DNA of 64,000 nt from NCBI GenBank assembly GCA_022385805.1, contig MU277680.1, forward strand, positions 194,693 to 258,692, given 5' to 3'. Position 1 is the first letter of the stretch. Each line of letters begins with the position of its first letter. Position numbers and translations under genes: made by a program. Source of the stretch: Pilatotrama ljubarskyi (Eukaryota > Basidiomycota > Agaricomycetes > Polyporales > Polyporaceae). Of this stretch, positions 1-11,802 are shown piece after piece. The notes under the pieces were generated by a model. The model saw only the letters and a list, made by a program, of their open reading frames with translations, was not told the DNA's origin and did not search any database.

Positions 1-507
1 ATACAGACCCTCTTGGAACTCTATGCTCGCTCCCGTCGTGAGCAACGCCCAGGTCAAGGCGGAAGGAACGCAACCTTCTTGCAGACTCACCAGCGCATAG
101 TCAGAGGAGTAGAAGGGTGAGTGCTCATCACGGCTTCGTCAATGTTCACATTCGCCCGTCAGGATGACCCGTTACCACTCAGACGGGCCTTAGCAACCTT
201 GTTCCTTCAGCCCCGTGGCTGCCGTCGTCGTGTGATGGCGGCAGCTTTGGCACCCTCCGCGAAAGTCTTGCATTGTCTTCGAGCGGCTGCATCAAAACAG
301 CCCTTCCGAAGCCCCGGCAGGTAGGTGGGCGGCTGTTTGCTGCTATTTGCCACGGTGGGCTCGGATTTGGCGAGCGACGAAACACCTTCCATCAATGGCA
401 GGTTGCAATCAGGCCTGCGCTCGAATTCGCGCTTGGTTTTGCTTTATCCGCGGCCCTCAATCCGCCAGACAATCCTCCCAAGCCCGTCGCCTGCCCAGGA
501 CATCTAG
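1..507. other. Left-edge intergenic stretch
   Basis: I see no supportable gene here. Short open frames occur on both strands, but none shows a family motif or a convincing splice pattern. Part may be the 3' flank of a gene beyond the left edge. Confidence 0.4.
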
Positions 508-514
508 TATAAAA
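508..514 (+). promoter_or_regulatory. TATA box of the 795-1765 gene
   Basis: A clean TATAAAA lies on the plus strand, 107 bases before an in-frame ATG at 621 and 281 bases before the preferred ATG at 795. Its placement fits a core promoter for the downstream gene. This is inferred from the motif alone. Confidence 0.45.
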
Positions 515-794
515 TGCCGCCGATCCCCCTTCCAACCCTCTTCATACCGCGCGTCGCCCCAGGCCACAATTCCACGCCCCTTCTTCATCGTACACGACTT
601 CACTTCGTCTGCTCGGGACAATGGGCGTGCTTCGGTCTTTTGCGCACAAACGGCAGGTCTGGAACCGTCCGAGAAAGCCTGATTGTCGCTCCTTTCCCCG
701 CCGCCTCGTGCTGGTCGCGAAGCTGCGCTCCCGCAAGGTCATCACCATCTCCCACATCTCCCACATCTGGCCACGGGCCCCCGCACCTCAGGAA

Positions 795-1765
795 ATGTCG
801 GTTCACGTCCACACCATCGCGCCTCTGAAGCCCACGCCTTATCCGCCGTTCCCCGACGAACCGCTGGTGCAGCCGTCGGACTGGAGGACCCTTCCAGAAA
901 AGCTCGGGCGCCCGGACCTGCCTGAAATCAACCCGGCGCACATCACTCAGGTCCAGCCAGAATATGAGGGGCTCTCTCCGAAGCAAATTCGCAGCGGCTG
1001 GTCGCACATGGGGTACAAGTGCGTGCAATCTCAGGCTTACCTGCGCTTGTATCTCATATAACTCCTCGCGACCCCAGGCCGTTGGGGATGTATCGCAAGC
1101 TCTACGTCGACCCGCCGAAGACCGGTATTCCCGAGGGATACAACCTCCTCATGACCGACGCCGGTTTAGCCACGTGCGCCACCCACATCTTCTGCGTTTA
1201 CACCTACGCGCCGCCCGCGACTGGAGACCCAGCTACGCGCCGCCACAAGAGCCTCCAATTCCGCCGCGAGGTGTCCATCTACCCGACCCACGCCGCTATC
1301 TGGGCCGCGTACTGCTCGCGCCTGCCCGCGATCCTCCCCAAGCCCGCGAAGCTCAAAGTCTTCCTCGACCCGCGCCCGGGCATGCGCAAGCCATCCGTGC
1401 TCCGCCTCCCCATGGTGCCCATCGCGGTGCCCTACCCGCCAATGTTCTTCCCGATCATGCTGTTCGTCTACACCTACCGGAAGAGCAGCTTCATACAGCT
1501 GCTGCTGCCGTGCGACGACTTCAAATTGCCGCCGGACAGCCCCGCGGACCCGCCGCCGGAGGTGACCATCCCGATATACGCGCAGAAGCTCGCCGAGTCG
1601 TGCGACTTGCTCAGGCTGTGCCAGCTCGCGAAGAACGTGCACGGCGCGTATCGCAACATGGTCGCGTTGGGTGTGGTCGAGGACCGCATGTGGGAGGCGC
1701 TCGACTACGCCTGGAAGACCGTGCTGACCGCCATGGACCTCGTCGAAGGAGCGCAGTCGGCTTGA
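795..1765 (+). CDS. Unrecognised protein, 303 aa
   Basis: Two exons, 795-1018 and 1078-1765, join across a 59-nt GT-AG intron (GTGCGT donor) and give 303 residues. I do not recognise the family. The N-terminus is rich in proline and the rest is globular-looking, with one mildly hydrophobic stretch near the middle (about residue 190, PPMFFPIMLFVY) that is short for a membrane helix. No signal peptide or catalytic motif is evident. The frame stays open upstream to an ATG at 621, which would add 58 residues rich in Arg, Lys and Ser and poor in acidic residues, as in a mitochondrial presequence. I prefer 795 because the added part looks like transcribed leader, but 621 cannot be excluded. A TATA box lies at 508. 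Confidence 0.6.
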
Positions 1766-2296
1766 TGCCAGTGTTCTTGTGAGTGGTTCCATTCGACTTG
1801 GACTTTCGACGGACCTCACTGGTCGTCTTCAGTCACACCGCGCGATGGCAAGCGAGAGTCGAGAATGCCTAAATGATACGATCCAGTAGCCTGTCCAAAC
1901 CCCAATCTGTAGCGATAGCATGTTCCGTACATACCTAAGGCTATTCAGCCCGTAATGCCAGTGCCAATTCTTTGGACCACGCGTTCCATGGCTTGTTGAG
2001 CATGACAAGTCGATGCAAAACGATGTATACCTCAGGCGCTACTGTGGAAAGGTAGACACGAAAGAAGCGGACATAGGTCATGAGAGGTCGTGACAGGTCA
2101 TCATGATGAGTATCGAGACAGGTAAAAGCAACTTGCGGGTAATAAGCGCGACCAACGGCGACTACATGGTGGAAATTGGAGGCTTCAGAAACATAGCACA
2201 GTACATGAGGAGCAGAAATGGTAAACGGCATTGTCACTGACTTTCGCGTATCAAGGCATGTCCAAGACACCACACATCCGAGCCACACGAGGTGTC
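1766..2296. other. Intergenic, convergent 3' ends
   Basis: This lies between the ends of two convergent genes. I see only presumed 3' untranslated sequence and no coding or RNA gene. Confidence 0.4.
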
Positions 2297-4688
2297 TCAC
2301 GCCTTCTCCTGGTCAAAGAACGCGACCAGGTCGCCCACGGGCACCTTCTTCTTCCCAACGAGAGCAGCAGGCGGAAGCGGGCCATCCTTCATGAGCGCCT
2401 CCTTCGTCTGCCGCCGCACGACGAGCGGGTCGACAAACTTGCCCGACGATGGCGTCACGGGCGGGATCGGCGCGCCCGTCCCCGCGTCCGATATGCCCAG
2501 CCCAAAGCGGTCCGTTGAGTGGGAGCGGACGCGCACGTTGAGGGGCGTGATGGGCGACGGCGCAGAGATAGCGATGGCTTGCGACGAGATCGGGGCGTAC
2601 ATGGACTGCGGGCGCGCACGTCGCCCGGGCGTTTTCCCGCTGCCGTTCGGCGAGGACGAGGGGGACGTCGAGTCGGCAGGGGGCGCGAGGCTGCTGATGT
2701 GCCGCCCTGCCGTCTTCCCGATCGTCTCCTCCCCCGCGCCTCCGGACGTGTCGTCCGATTCCTCTGCGCTCTGGCTGCCGCCCAGTGCGTCGTCCAGCGG
2801 AGACGACATGGATGCGGGCGACGTCGAGAAGAACGCAGTGCCGATGTCGCGCGACTGCGAGCGCGACTGCGGCGTCGTCGGACGAGAGCTATCGTCTTGC
2901 GGGCTACGATCGCGCTCTCGGGACTTCATAATCGGCTCGCCAAGCGCGGCAGTGTAGCGCTTGCGAGGCGTGGGGCTTGCGCTCGAGGGCCGCCATGCAG
3001 GAGGGTTGGGCGCCGGCAACGATCTAGGGCTGGTGGTCTCGGGGTGTGGCTTGTTACTCGATATGCCGGAAGGTGAGTTGGCAGCAGAGAAGGCGTCCCA
3101 TTCCTGGGTCGGGAGACCCGCGATCGACATGTGGCGAGCCTTCGTTGCCGACGTGAGAGACGCGGGCGGCGAGCTTGTAGGAGAGAACGGCCCTTGTCCG
3201 AGGCCATTCGAGTCCGGAGGCGAGGCGTAGTCTCCGGTGGGGTATGGCAGCCGGGTACGAGACGAGCGGTTGGAGGGTACGGGTGTGGTGACAGGAGGAC
3301 TGGTTGCGCCGTGAGCTCTGGGAGGCGTCGAGCGCGGCGGGCTAGTGACGTTCCGAGAAATGGATTGTACTGCAATGGAGGAGCTAGTCGAAGGAGCTCG
3401 GCCTATCGCGGCATTGCCGCGTGCAGGACCTGAAGCGAGATTGCCCGGCGCGGTGACCATCTTCGCCATCTCTCGGCCCAACTCACCTATACGTCCTTGA
3501 AGCTCCGCCATCTCTTCTCGCAACTCGTTGATTGCGCCGTCAGAGATACCGCTTGGCCCATTCGGCGGATGGGAGTCCTCCTTCTCGCGTTCTTTCTCGA
3601 CAAGCCAGCGCTCGACATCGTCCATACGCTCCTCGAGAGCGCGGACGTGACTGACAGTCCACTTCTCGAGCTTCTCGAAGCGTTTCGTTATGGTGAGGAG
3701 CGTTCCAGGAACGTCAAGGGCACCCTGGGCGTTGAACTGCGCATATATCGGTGCTGGAGCGCGGGAGGGTGATGATCCCTCCATCATGGAATCGGCACCC
3801 CGCAGCGGAGACGCCGCAAGGCTCGGAGGCGTGCTGACCATTCCAGCTGGACGAGGAGAGGGAGATGAGGGCGCAGTAGACACCGGTCGTGCGGGAGGGG
3901 CAGCCAGCCCCAGCTTGATGAACGCAGGATCCTCAAACTTGCCTTCAGGAGAGGAGGGCCACTCCTTGCTCTTCTGTTTCTTCTCCATCTTCTCTATCTT
4001 CTTCTTCTCTTTCTCCATCTCCTTATCGCGCGCCTTTGTTTCTTGTATGATCTGCTGGGCAGGGGTGAGGGGCTCCTTCGTAGGCGTGAGCCTCTGTTTC
4101 GCGAGAGACCACCAGCTTGCCTCCTTCTGGGATGAAGATGGGGAAGGAGGAGTGATGGGCATCGTCTGCGAACGAGCAGGAGGAGGAAGCGATCCTGGTG
4201 AGCCGGGATTGTTCTGCAACATGGCCATGACGCGTTCTTCCACCGTCCGTCTCTCTTCAGCCTCCTTAGCAAGGATACGTTCTGCTTCCCGTCTGCTGCG
4301 TTCACGTTCTCTTTCTGCCTCTGCTTCCAGCTCTTCGTCCGTGGGCAGACCGTGGGATCGAGAGCTCATGTTGCTAACAAGAGAGCCAACGCGTTGTGCA
4401 AAGTCGGTGGCGAATTTGGTGACTGAAGGAGAGGGCGATTCGGGTCGTTGACCCCACTGACGGCTGTTACTGGACTCTTCGGAGGGGTGAGCGGAAGAGG
4501 TGTCGCTGATCTCGCCCGTGGCTGGATCGACTGCAAAGCCGTTCCTGAGAGGCGACGGAGGCCGCTTGTGGCCGTACACGGGTTCCGGCTGTTTGGAATG
4601 GCAAACAACGCGTCAAACGCGAACGAGCCCGGAGGACGACGTGAGCTCTCACCAAGTCCAACGGCGAGGGCGGGGGCGGCAACGACAT
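2297..4688 (-). CDS. Low-complexity coiled-coil protein, 775 aa
   Basis: A 36-nt first exon (4688-4653, 12 residues, SLPPPPSPLDL after the Met) is spliced across a 64-nt intron to one long exon (4588-2297). The join stays in phase and supplies the only Met start; the long exon alone would begin at a GTG. The 775-residue product is dominated by Ser, Pro and Thr. Basic and acidic coiled-coil segments lie near residues 95-135 and 190-225 (many Glu/Lys/Arg), and another near 310-390. The tail ends in a conserved-looking basic/hydrophobic motif, KKKVPVGDLVAFFDQEK. I do not recognise the family; the make-up suggests a phosphorylated scaffold or cytoskeleton-associated protein, which is inference. 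The gene is head-to-head with LCB1, with only 278 bases between the start codons, so a shared promoter is likely. Confidence 0.75.
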
Positions 4689-4966
4689 GCGCCGCTGCTG
4701 TTGCTTGCCAGGCAGTGCGAGGTGGTTAGTGGCGACGGAGGCCGAGCTTCTGTGGGAAGGCGAAGCCATCGTAGCCTTCGGCGAGCACGAGGCCCAGCTC
4801 GCCGTCGTTGGGAGCGTTCAGACGTTGGAAATGCGAAAGGCGCGGCGAGCGTTGATTCCAAGTCGCAACGGGCGCTGGCCGGTCGTACAAGACCTCGGGC
4901 GCACTGCCGAAATGGCTTGTCCCTCAACCACCATCTTCCCTCCCTCCTCCCCCAGCTCAGGCCGCT

Positions 4967-6970
4967 ATGAACAGCTCCTCGCAGAGCCTTGAGCTGCTCT
5001 TCAACTTTCTCTCGAGGTCGTACACTACTCTAGAGACTAATTTCTACCGCATTCCTGGCTCTGCTGTCGTCGCGCGTTATGTCAAGTCGTCCCACCAGAA
5101 CGACCCCGGCCGCACACTACTCGAGCTCATCCTCATAATATTCGCTATCCGAACCCTGCTGCAGTCCCGCACGCGTGGCGACCAGTCTGGCAAACACTTC
5201 ATCCAGTTTGACGAGAAGGTAAGAGCGTCCGCTTCCCTTCTCCTGACAATTCCGCTGAACACACATCATCTCGCATCAGGAGATTGACGAGCTCGTGGAC
5301 GAGTGGACTCCGGAGCCCCTCGCCCAAGAGCTCACCCCTGAGGAGCAGGCCGACCTCGCGTCGGTCCCGGTCATCGTCGGTCCCACTGGTCCAAAGCCAA
5401 AACTCTCGTCCGGGAAAACCGTGATCAACTTGGCTAGCTACAACTTCACCGGGCTCGTCGGTAACGAGGACATCAAGGCTGCTGCTATCGACACTCTCCG
5501 CAAGTACGGCCTTGGAAGCTGCGGCCCCCCTGGCTTCTACGGCACGCAGGGTAAGTCCACTGCCCCCGACTCCGATGAGCGGCAAAGACACTGCTGCGTG
5601 CATTGCCCCACCGGGCGCATCATTTCACGGTGACTGTAGCTCCAGTGTCATTGCGCGACATTGTTGAATCGTCTCATCCCTACGGGTGGCCGGCGAAACC
5701 TTACGCTAATTGCCAATGCCCCATAGACGTCCATATCCAGCTCGAACAAGACATCGCCGACTTCCTCGGAACCGAGGCGGCCATCCTGTACTCCCAGGCG
5801 TTCTCCACCATCAGCTCCGTGATCCCGGCGTTCTGCAAACGCGGAGACGTGATTGTCGCAGACCGGGGCGTCAACTTCGCTATTCAGAAGGGTCTCCAGA
5901 TCTCTCGATGCACGGTGCGGTGGTACGACCACAATGACATGGCGAGCCTCGAGCACGTCCTGGAAAGCGTGGAGAAGGAGCGCCGCAAGCGCAAGGGGCC
6001 TCTTACTCGGCGGTTCATCGTTACTGAGGGCATCTTCGACCATGACGGCGCCATGTCTGATCTGCCGAAGCTGGCAAGTCGTTCGACCAGTTGCATGGAT
6101 CATCTATAACTGACGTTCCATGCAGGTCGAGCTCAAGAAGAAGTACAAGTATCGTCTCATTCTCGACGAGAGCGTCTCCTTCGGCAGCGTCGGTCGCACC
6201 GGTCGTGGTCTCACCGAGTTGTATAACGTACCGGTACGTGTGCCTAGCAATTCGTCATGCGTGCCATACTGACGTGCGTTTCAGGCGTCCGAAGTTGACA
6301 TGCTCGTCGGATCTGTCGCGAACGGCCTTTCATCTTGCGGCGGTTTCTGTGCAGGCTCGCACATCGTCGTCAACCACCAGGTACGCAAGGTGCCCCTCCC
6401 ACACGGGCGCCCGCTCACCGCATCTGTTTGCAGCGCATCAATGGTACCTCGTTCGTCTTCTCCGCAGCCATGCCTGCGCTCCTCACCGTCGCCGCGTCGG
6501 AGGGCATCAACATCCTCCGCAACACCCCGTCCATCCTCAGCACGCTGCAAGAGAACGTCCGTGCCGTGCGCGCCATCCTCGACCGCGTCGACTGCATCCA
6601 CATTCCCTCGCATCCCGCGAGCGCCGTCATCCACCTCCAGATCCGCTGGAACACGCTGCAGCTGCCCGCCTCGACGGCGACGCCATCGTCGCCGACCAGC
6701 AAGCTGTCCAATCCGCTGTCCGTCAAGCCTCGCGAGCAGCCGCAGTTCAACGTAGAGCTCGAGGAGCGTCTCCTGCAGGACGTCGTCGAGGAGGCGCTTG
6801 CCCAGGGCGTCATGGTGACCCGGGCGAAGCGCTTGCGCGGCCAGGAGTTGATCGACGTGCGGCCCAGCATCCGCCTCGCCCTCACCGCTGCGTTGTCGCG
6901 CAAGGACTGCGAGAAGGCTGCGAACGTAGTCAAGGCTGCGTTCGTCAAGGTCGTCGGGAAGCGTCGCTAG
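4967..6970 (+). CDS. LCB1: Serine palmitoyltransferase subunit 1 (LCB1), 536 aa
   Basis: Six exons (4967-5218, 5280-5550, 5727-6073, 6126-6233, 6285-6380, 6434-6970) join in phase to 536 residues. The protein is the LCB1 subunit of serine palmitoyltransferase, which with LCB2 condenses serine and palmitoyl-CoA at the ER, the first step of sphingolipid synthesis. A membrane segment lies near residues 45-62. The alpha-oxoamine synthase fold follows, with [12 protein letters not shown] near residue 163 containing the conserved Cys whose human equivalent is mutated in HSAN1. As expected for LCB1, the PLP-binding Lys motif is absent; the catalytic partner is not in this window. The intron after residue 206 has a GC donor (CTG|GCAAGT). 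The 176-nt second intron is unusually long for this window. Confidence 0.95.
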
Positions 6971-7385
6971 GCTTGACCTTGCAGAGCATTTTCAGACGGT
7001 CTGCTCCCGTCGGGGTTTGAGTTGGATATTTATTCACTGTAGAGCGTGCTCTAAGCACATATGTAATTATTCGGGCTATACCATATTAATGGGCGAAGCG
7101 TGTTGTTGCTCCATAACATTAGTTGAACTTATAATGGCACCGCTGAGGAGGGGGCGTGCAGTCATAACTGTCTCCGATTGACCAGCCCCAGCCCGCAGGA
7201 TGGGATCGTCTAGCGACAGCAAAGGTGCGTTGATGATGGTGCAATTTGACATGCGTAGTGATCGTACAAGCAGTGAGCCGCAACACATAAGCGGACGATA
7301 CCAAGAACCCAGGAGGTGCTTGCTCGATGGCAAGTCCCCGTGCAATTGCAAGCGTACATGCAAGGGGCTGAGCAAAATGGGGCCA
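6971..7385. other. Intergenic, convergent 3' ends
   Basis: AT-rich 3' flanks of the convergent LCB1 and SOF1 genes. No gene seen. Confidence 0.4.
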
Positions 7386-9133
7386 TCATGACTGTTCTGC
7401 AATGACGACCTTCTTCCTCTCCGCCTTCGGCTTGTTCTCGCCCGCGCGCGAGTGCTTGCGGCGCCGCTCCTCCTTGACGCGCTGCGCCTCCAGCATCGTC
7501 CGCTTGAGCTGCGCGGCCTTGTACACCGGCTTCGGGAGATGCCGCGTCCGCGCGATCTTGTTGACCTCCGCGTCGGCCTTCCAGCGCGCCTTGAGGCTCT
7601 CGCGATACTCGATCGCGGCGCGCTCGCGCGCGGTGATGATGCCGAGCTTGTCTGAGGCGTGCGCTTTCCAGATGCGCACGTTGCCGTCGTCTGAGCCGGA
7701 CAGGACGAACCGCGCGTCGCCTGTGTAGAGCGTCGACATGACCCTATCAAGAGATTGGTGGATTGAGCAAGAGCTGTGCGATATGGTCTCGTGGAAACAC
7801 GCACCGCTGCATCCGTTTTGTGTGGTACACCTCGGGTTGCGTGCCGACGCCCTCTTTCCATATCCTCACTGTCCGGTCCCAGCCGCCGCTGACAAACTCG
7901 AGACCGGTCGGGCTCCAGTCGCAGCTCATGACGGCCGCCACATGAGCTTTGTATATTTGTGTGGGCGTGTTGAGGGAGCGAATGTCAAAGGTGTAGAGAT
8001 TGTGGTCTTCCGAGGCGAGGAGGACCGTCGTGGGGAAGGTGGGCGACCATGACAGAGCGTTACTCCGCATCTACAGCACTTCTGTTGAGCTTGAAATCGG
8101 TTGAAATGGACGAGTAAATGCGTACCTGCATGATGATTCGCCGCTCTGCCTTCCCTGTACGGATGTCGTATAGCGTGAAGGAGCGGTCGGAACCGATACT
8201 TGCGAGTACCGAGGCTTCAGCAAGGTTGAAGCGAACAGCGGTCACAGTCTCGGTGGATGTTGGAAGTGTAAGGTTGGAAACGGCAGCGCTCCTAGAGACA
8301 GAGGAAAGGTTAGCTCCTACGCAAATGGGTGGTCGCGGTAGCGGATAGCGTACTTTGTCTCATCCCACACTTGAACGAGGTTGGAGCCTGTCGCAAACAG
8401 GGGATCATAACGATGGTGGTCTATGGAACTACAACACTGTCATGATTGAACTCTCTAAAATACGTTGGGGCTTACTTGAAGGCGGCTTTCCCAGGGTATA
8501 TACTGAGAGGTTTTTGCTACCCGGAAAATCGTTAGAAGGCGATTCATAAATTGCGATAGACGAGCGACTCACTTGTGGTGGCCCTGCCTCGGAATCCTCC
8601 TCTCCGAATCCTTTGCGGCTGTCCCAGAGCTTGATATTCCTGTCCACACCACAACTTAAAAGCCGGTCGTCCTGGCTAAAGCAGACTCCTGATACTTTGC
8701 CCTTGTGAGCGTCTTCTATATGCAGAAGCTTTGATCTCCGGGACACGTCGTGCACAATGAGGCCTGTGAAGCGTCAATCGTGCACCAGGATGTCAGAATT
8801 TCAAGAACGCACCTCCGTCCCAGCTACCGCTCGCGACGATGTCTAACGTCTCTGGCTTCCTCGCCATTGTCTCAACAGCGTCTACATGACCCTCCAAACT
8901 CGCGACGAACGGCTTCGCAAACATGCGCTCCATTTTAGCGGCGTTCAGCGCTCGTGTGCGCTCTCTTGCACGGGCAAAGGGGTGCATGAGGGGGTCCAGG
9001 TTTCGAGATGTGGGGGTTGGGTCCCCTGGCCGTGCAGGTAGATGCGCTGAGGGTGCATGTTGTAGTACAGATATTTTCTTGTGGAGCGTCAGAAATGTAC
9101 ACAGTTGAAGAACGAGGATATGCCTACCACCAT
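7386..9133 (-). CDS. SOF1: SOF1/DCAF13 WD-repeat ribosome biogenesis protein, 455 aa
   Basis: Eight exons (9133-9128, 9077-8813, 8763-8573, 8516-8476, 8428-8354, 8291-8126, 8070-7805, 7743-7386) sum to 456 codons. Sof1 is a nucleolar protein of the small-subunit processome needed for 18S rRNA maturation. Visible family marks are the N-terminal SRNLDPLMHPFARARERT stretch, a chain of WD repeats ending in forms such as IKLWDSRK and VRIWK, the HTKRMQRV segment and the basic Sof1-like C-terminal domain (RHLPKPVYKAAQLK), ending in Lys/Arg-rich sequence. The first coding exon is only 6 nt (ATG GTG), followed by a 50-nt intron with a CTGAC branch-like site; without it the conserved KISVLQH start would lack a Met. 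RTF1 starts 582 bases away on the other strand. Confidence 0.92.
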
Positions 9134-9715
9134 TATGGTTGAAGGGACAAGTGGGAAAGCTGTAAGTAAAAGCCGACTAGAACGACGTTGCGTCCGACGG
9201 GAGTGATGTTCAGGTGGTGTAGTCACAGGTAGCCGAGGTAGTCCCGCTCAGTCCTGAATTTCAAAAAGTGATGGGAAACGTCGAGGACTGAAGGTGGGGC
9301 AAACGAGAGTGAGATCGTTGAGCAGTCGACCGGAGAAGGGTCGAGCAGAGCGTCGTAGGCGCCCATACTAAATTTCCTGAAAAGGGAGGATTTGTAACAA
9401 CTGGGGAAAATGGAACGCGCCGGAATTGCACACGGCACAACCGTTACAGTAAACTATCCGTCCCGCTTTCCCAGTCTATTACACCCTACTAGAGCCGTTA
9501 CCTCGGTTGACTAAGCCGGGTCCAGCCACTCTAGTTGTAACGGCCGGGCAGCGCCGGCCGGGCCGTTACAGGATTGCATCACGGCGTCTGCCGAGCACCA
9601 GGTTCGACCGTTCGAGCTCAAACAACAGAACACCGGTTGTGGCGGATCTCGCTCTGACCAGCAACCACCACATCCTCCGACTCGTCGAATCGCACAACTT
9701 CACTGCCTGCTATTC
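9134..9715. promoter_or_regulatory. Shared upstream region of SOF1 and RTF1
   Basis: 582 bases separate the divergent start codons of SOF1 (minus) and RTF1 (plus). I see no third gene, so this must hold both promoters. A GC-rich palindrome-like stretch (GGGCAGCGCCGGCCGGGCC, 9545-9563) lies in the RTF1 half. Confidence 0.5.
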
Positions 9716-11802
9716 ATGTCTGACTCGGAAAACGACATCGACGACGAGCTCCTCGCGCTCGCGGGAGAGTCGGAACGGAAGCGCAAACGAAGCCAACCCC
9801 ACACCTCCTCCAAACGCCGCAAAGCAGAGTAAGATTCGGCTTTGTCGACTCCCACACAACCCCGCTCAACGACGCTTTTGTCTTTCACAAAGCGCGGGCG
9901 ATGAGACAGAGTCCGATGCCGAGCAGCCGGAGAGCGAGGAAGAGGCCACAGAGACCAATCCGTACCCTCTGGAGGGAAAGTATATAGATGAGGCAGACCG
10001 CGCCCGGTAAGGATCAACCTCTTCCGCGAAGACACCCCTACCGACAACATGATCAGCCTCATGGAGATGTCCGAAATCGACCGCGAGGCCATCCTCGCCC
10101 AGCGACAAGAAGAGATGCAGCGTTATACGGACAAGAGGCAGTTGGACCACCTTTTGAAGCTGCAGAGCGGACGGGGTGACGCGGATGAGAGTGTCTCAAA
10201 GGCCGCGAAACGTGCGCTTCTTCCTTTTACATGCCCTCCAGTTAGCTCACATCGTCTCAGGGCAACATGCGATCCGTGGCTCTACCAAGGAGAAGTCGCG
10301 CAAGCTCGATGAGCTCAAGGCTAAGCGCAAAGCCAAAGACGAGAAGAAACGCGTACGGTTACTCCCATTCATTGTTGCCGAACTGTCCTCTAATGGTAGC
10401 AGACGAGGACAAATTCCCCAAAGCGCGACCGCTCATCATCTCCCATGGATATGGAAACTTCCGAAGACGAGGAAGACGGGCAGATCACCAAATATGACGA
10501 AGAGGAGGAGCGTGACCGCAAGCTGTACGGCAAGAGCAATCCGGACGACGAGCCAATAACGCTCGAAGATCTCGAGAAGTGCAGAATCAGCCGGAACCAG
10601 ATTGCGAAGTACTGCATGGCGCCATGGTTTGAGGACTACATCAAGGGTGAGCACGGCAGACGTCTTCATGTCTTGGCGCCACATACCCAATCCTTCGCAG
10701 GTGGTTGGGTACGGTACCTGATCGGCCAGGAGAACAACCACCCTGTATACCGGGTCTGCGAGGTCACAGGTAGGCATCTTCCGCAGCCAGACCGAGCGAG
10801 TGCATTTAGCGGCATCCAGATATCGCCGCGAACCTCGTCAAGCCGTATAAGGTCAACGACCAGACCGTGAATCAGGAGCTGGAGCTCAAGCACGGCGGGT
10901 CCACTCGACGCTTTGCCATGGACAAGGTGTCAAACGCGCCATTCGAGCAGGTGCGTTGTTTCCCTGGCGAGAGATACCGGAGCCCTGGACTTTGCACCCG
11001 CAGAAAGAGTTCGATCGGCTGGTCAAGGTGTGTGAATCGGAGAAGGTCAAGCTGCCCACGAAGCGGCAGCTTGAGAAGAAGGCCGCGCAACTGCAAAGGC
11101 TAGCCAATCAGCCCATGACCGAGGTCCGTCCTTCCGCTGCTCGCCAATACTGTCTTCGCTTAGTGTGCGCTTCACGCCCCCGCAGAGCGACATCGCCGCC
11201 ATGCTTGCGCGCAAGCAGGCCATCCAAAGCTCCAAGCAGAGCCCGGCTCATATGGCAATGGAGCGGTCGCGCCTCAACCAAGCGCGCACTCTCGCCATCC
11301 GCCGACAAGACTACGCCGAGGTCGCGGAGATTGATGCGCGGCTCGCCGAGCTTGGGCCCTCACAGCGCGAGGAGAGCTCATCCGACATCCTTGCGAAGCT
11401 CAACGAGCGCAACCGCAAGGCGAATCAGGAGGCCGTGCGCAAGGCTGAGCGCGCAGAGCTCGAGCGCAAGCGGCGCGAACGCTCGCTCCGCGCGGGCACG
11501 GCGACCCCCACGTTGTCCGACGCGGCCGGTAGGCTCAAGGCGAGGATGTTAGGCACTAGGTTGGTCTCGTGTCTCTGTCCGCGTGGCTCGCATGCGCGCG
11601 TGTGCGGTTCGTTGACGTCGCTATCAGTGCGTATAACAGGCCGGGAACCCCAGGTACGCCCGTACCAACGGAGGGTGGCCCTGCGACGCCTCGCTCCGTC
11701 TCGCCGCCGTCAGCCGAGGTCCAGACGAAGACGAACAGCAGTGGGAAGAGCTTCGAAGCGACACTGCTTCAGAGCGTGGAGATCGACCTGGGTGACTTCT
11801 AG
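9716..11802 (+). CDS. RTF1: Paf1 complex subunit RTF1, 524 aa
   Basis: Ten exons (9716-9828, 9893-10006, 10057-10211, 10261-10352, 10403-10646, 10701-10769, 10820-10950, 11004-11123, 11186-11559, 11640-11802) join in phase to 524 residues. Rtf1 is the Paf1-complex subunit that links elongating RNA polymerase II to H2B ubiquitination and chromatin remodelling. The N-terminus is acidic; NPYPLEGKYIDEADR precedes a basic, helical segment (LDELKAKRKAKDEKKR) near residues 140-158. The Plus3 domain spans roughly residues 205-320, with RNQIAKYCMAPWFEDYIKG, WVRYLIGQENNHPVYRVCEV and the FDRLVKVCESEKVKLPTKRQ end. A long basic coiled coil follows, and the end is rich in Thr, Pro and Ser. All nine introns are 49-80 nt. 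Confidence 0.95.

Noticed and set aside
964..1782. 272-codon plus-strand open frame overlapping the first gene
   Set aside because: It reads Arg/Ala/Pro-rich sequence out of frame with the spliced gene and comes from GC-rich codon bias.
2292..3076. Plus-strand frames opposite the 775-aa gene
   Set aside because: Antisense shadows of a long Ser/Pro-rich exon with no motif of their own.
6091..7020. 309-codon plus-strand open frame over LCB1 exons
   Set aside because: It crosses several clear LCB1 introns and has the low-complexity Arg/His/Ala make-up of a shadow frame.
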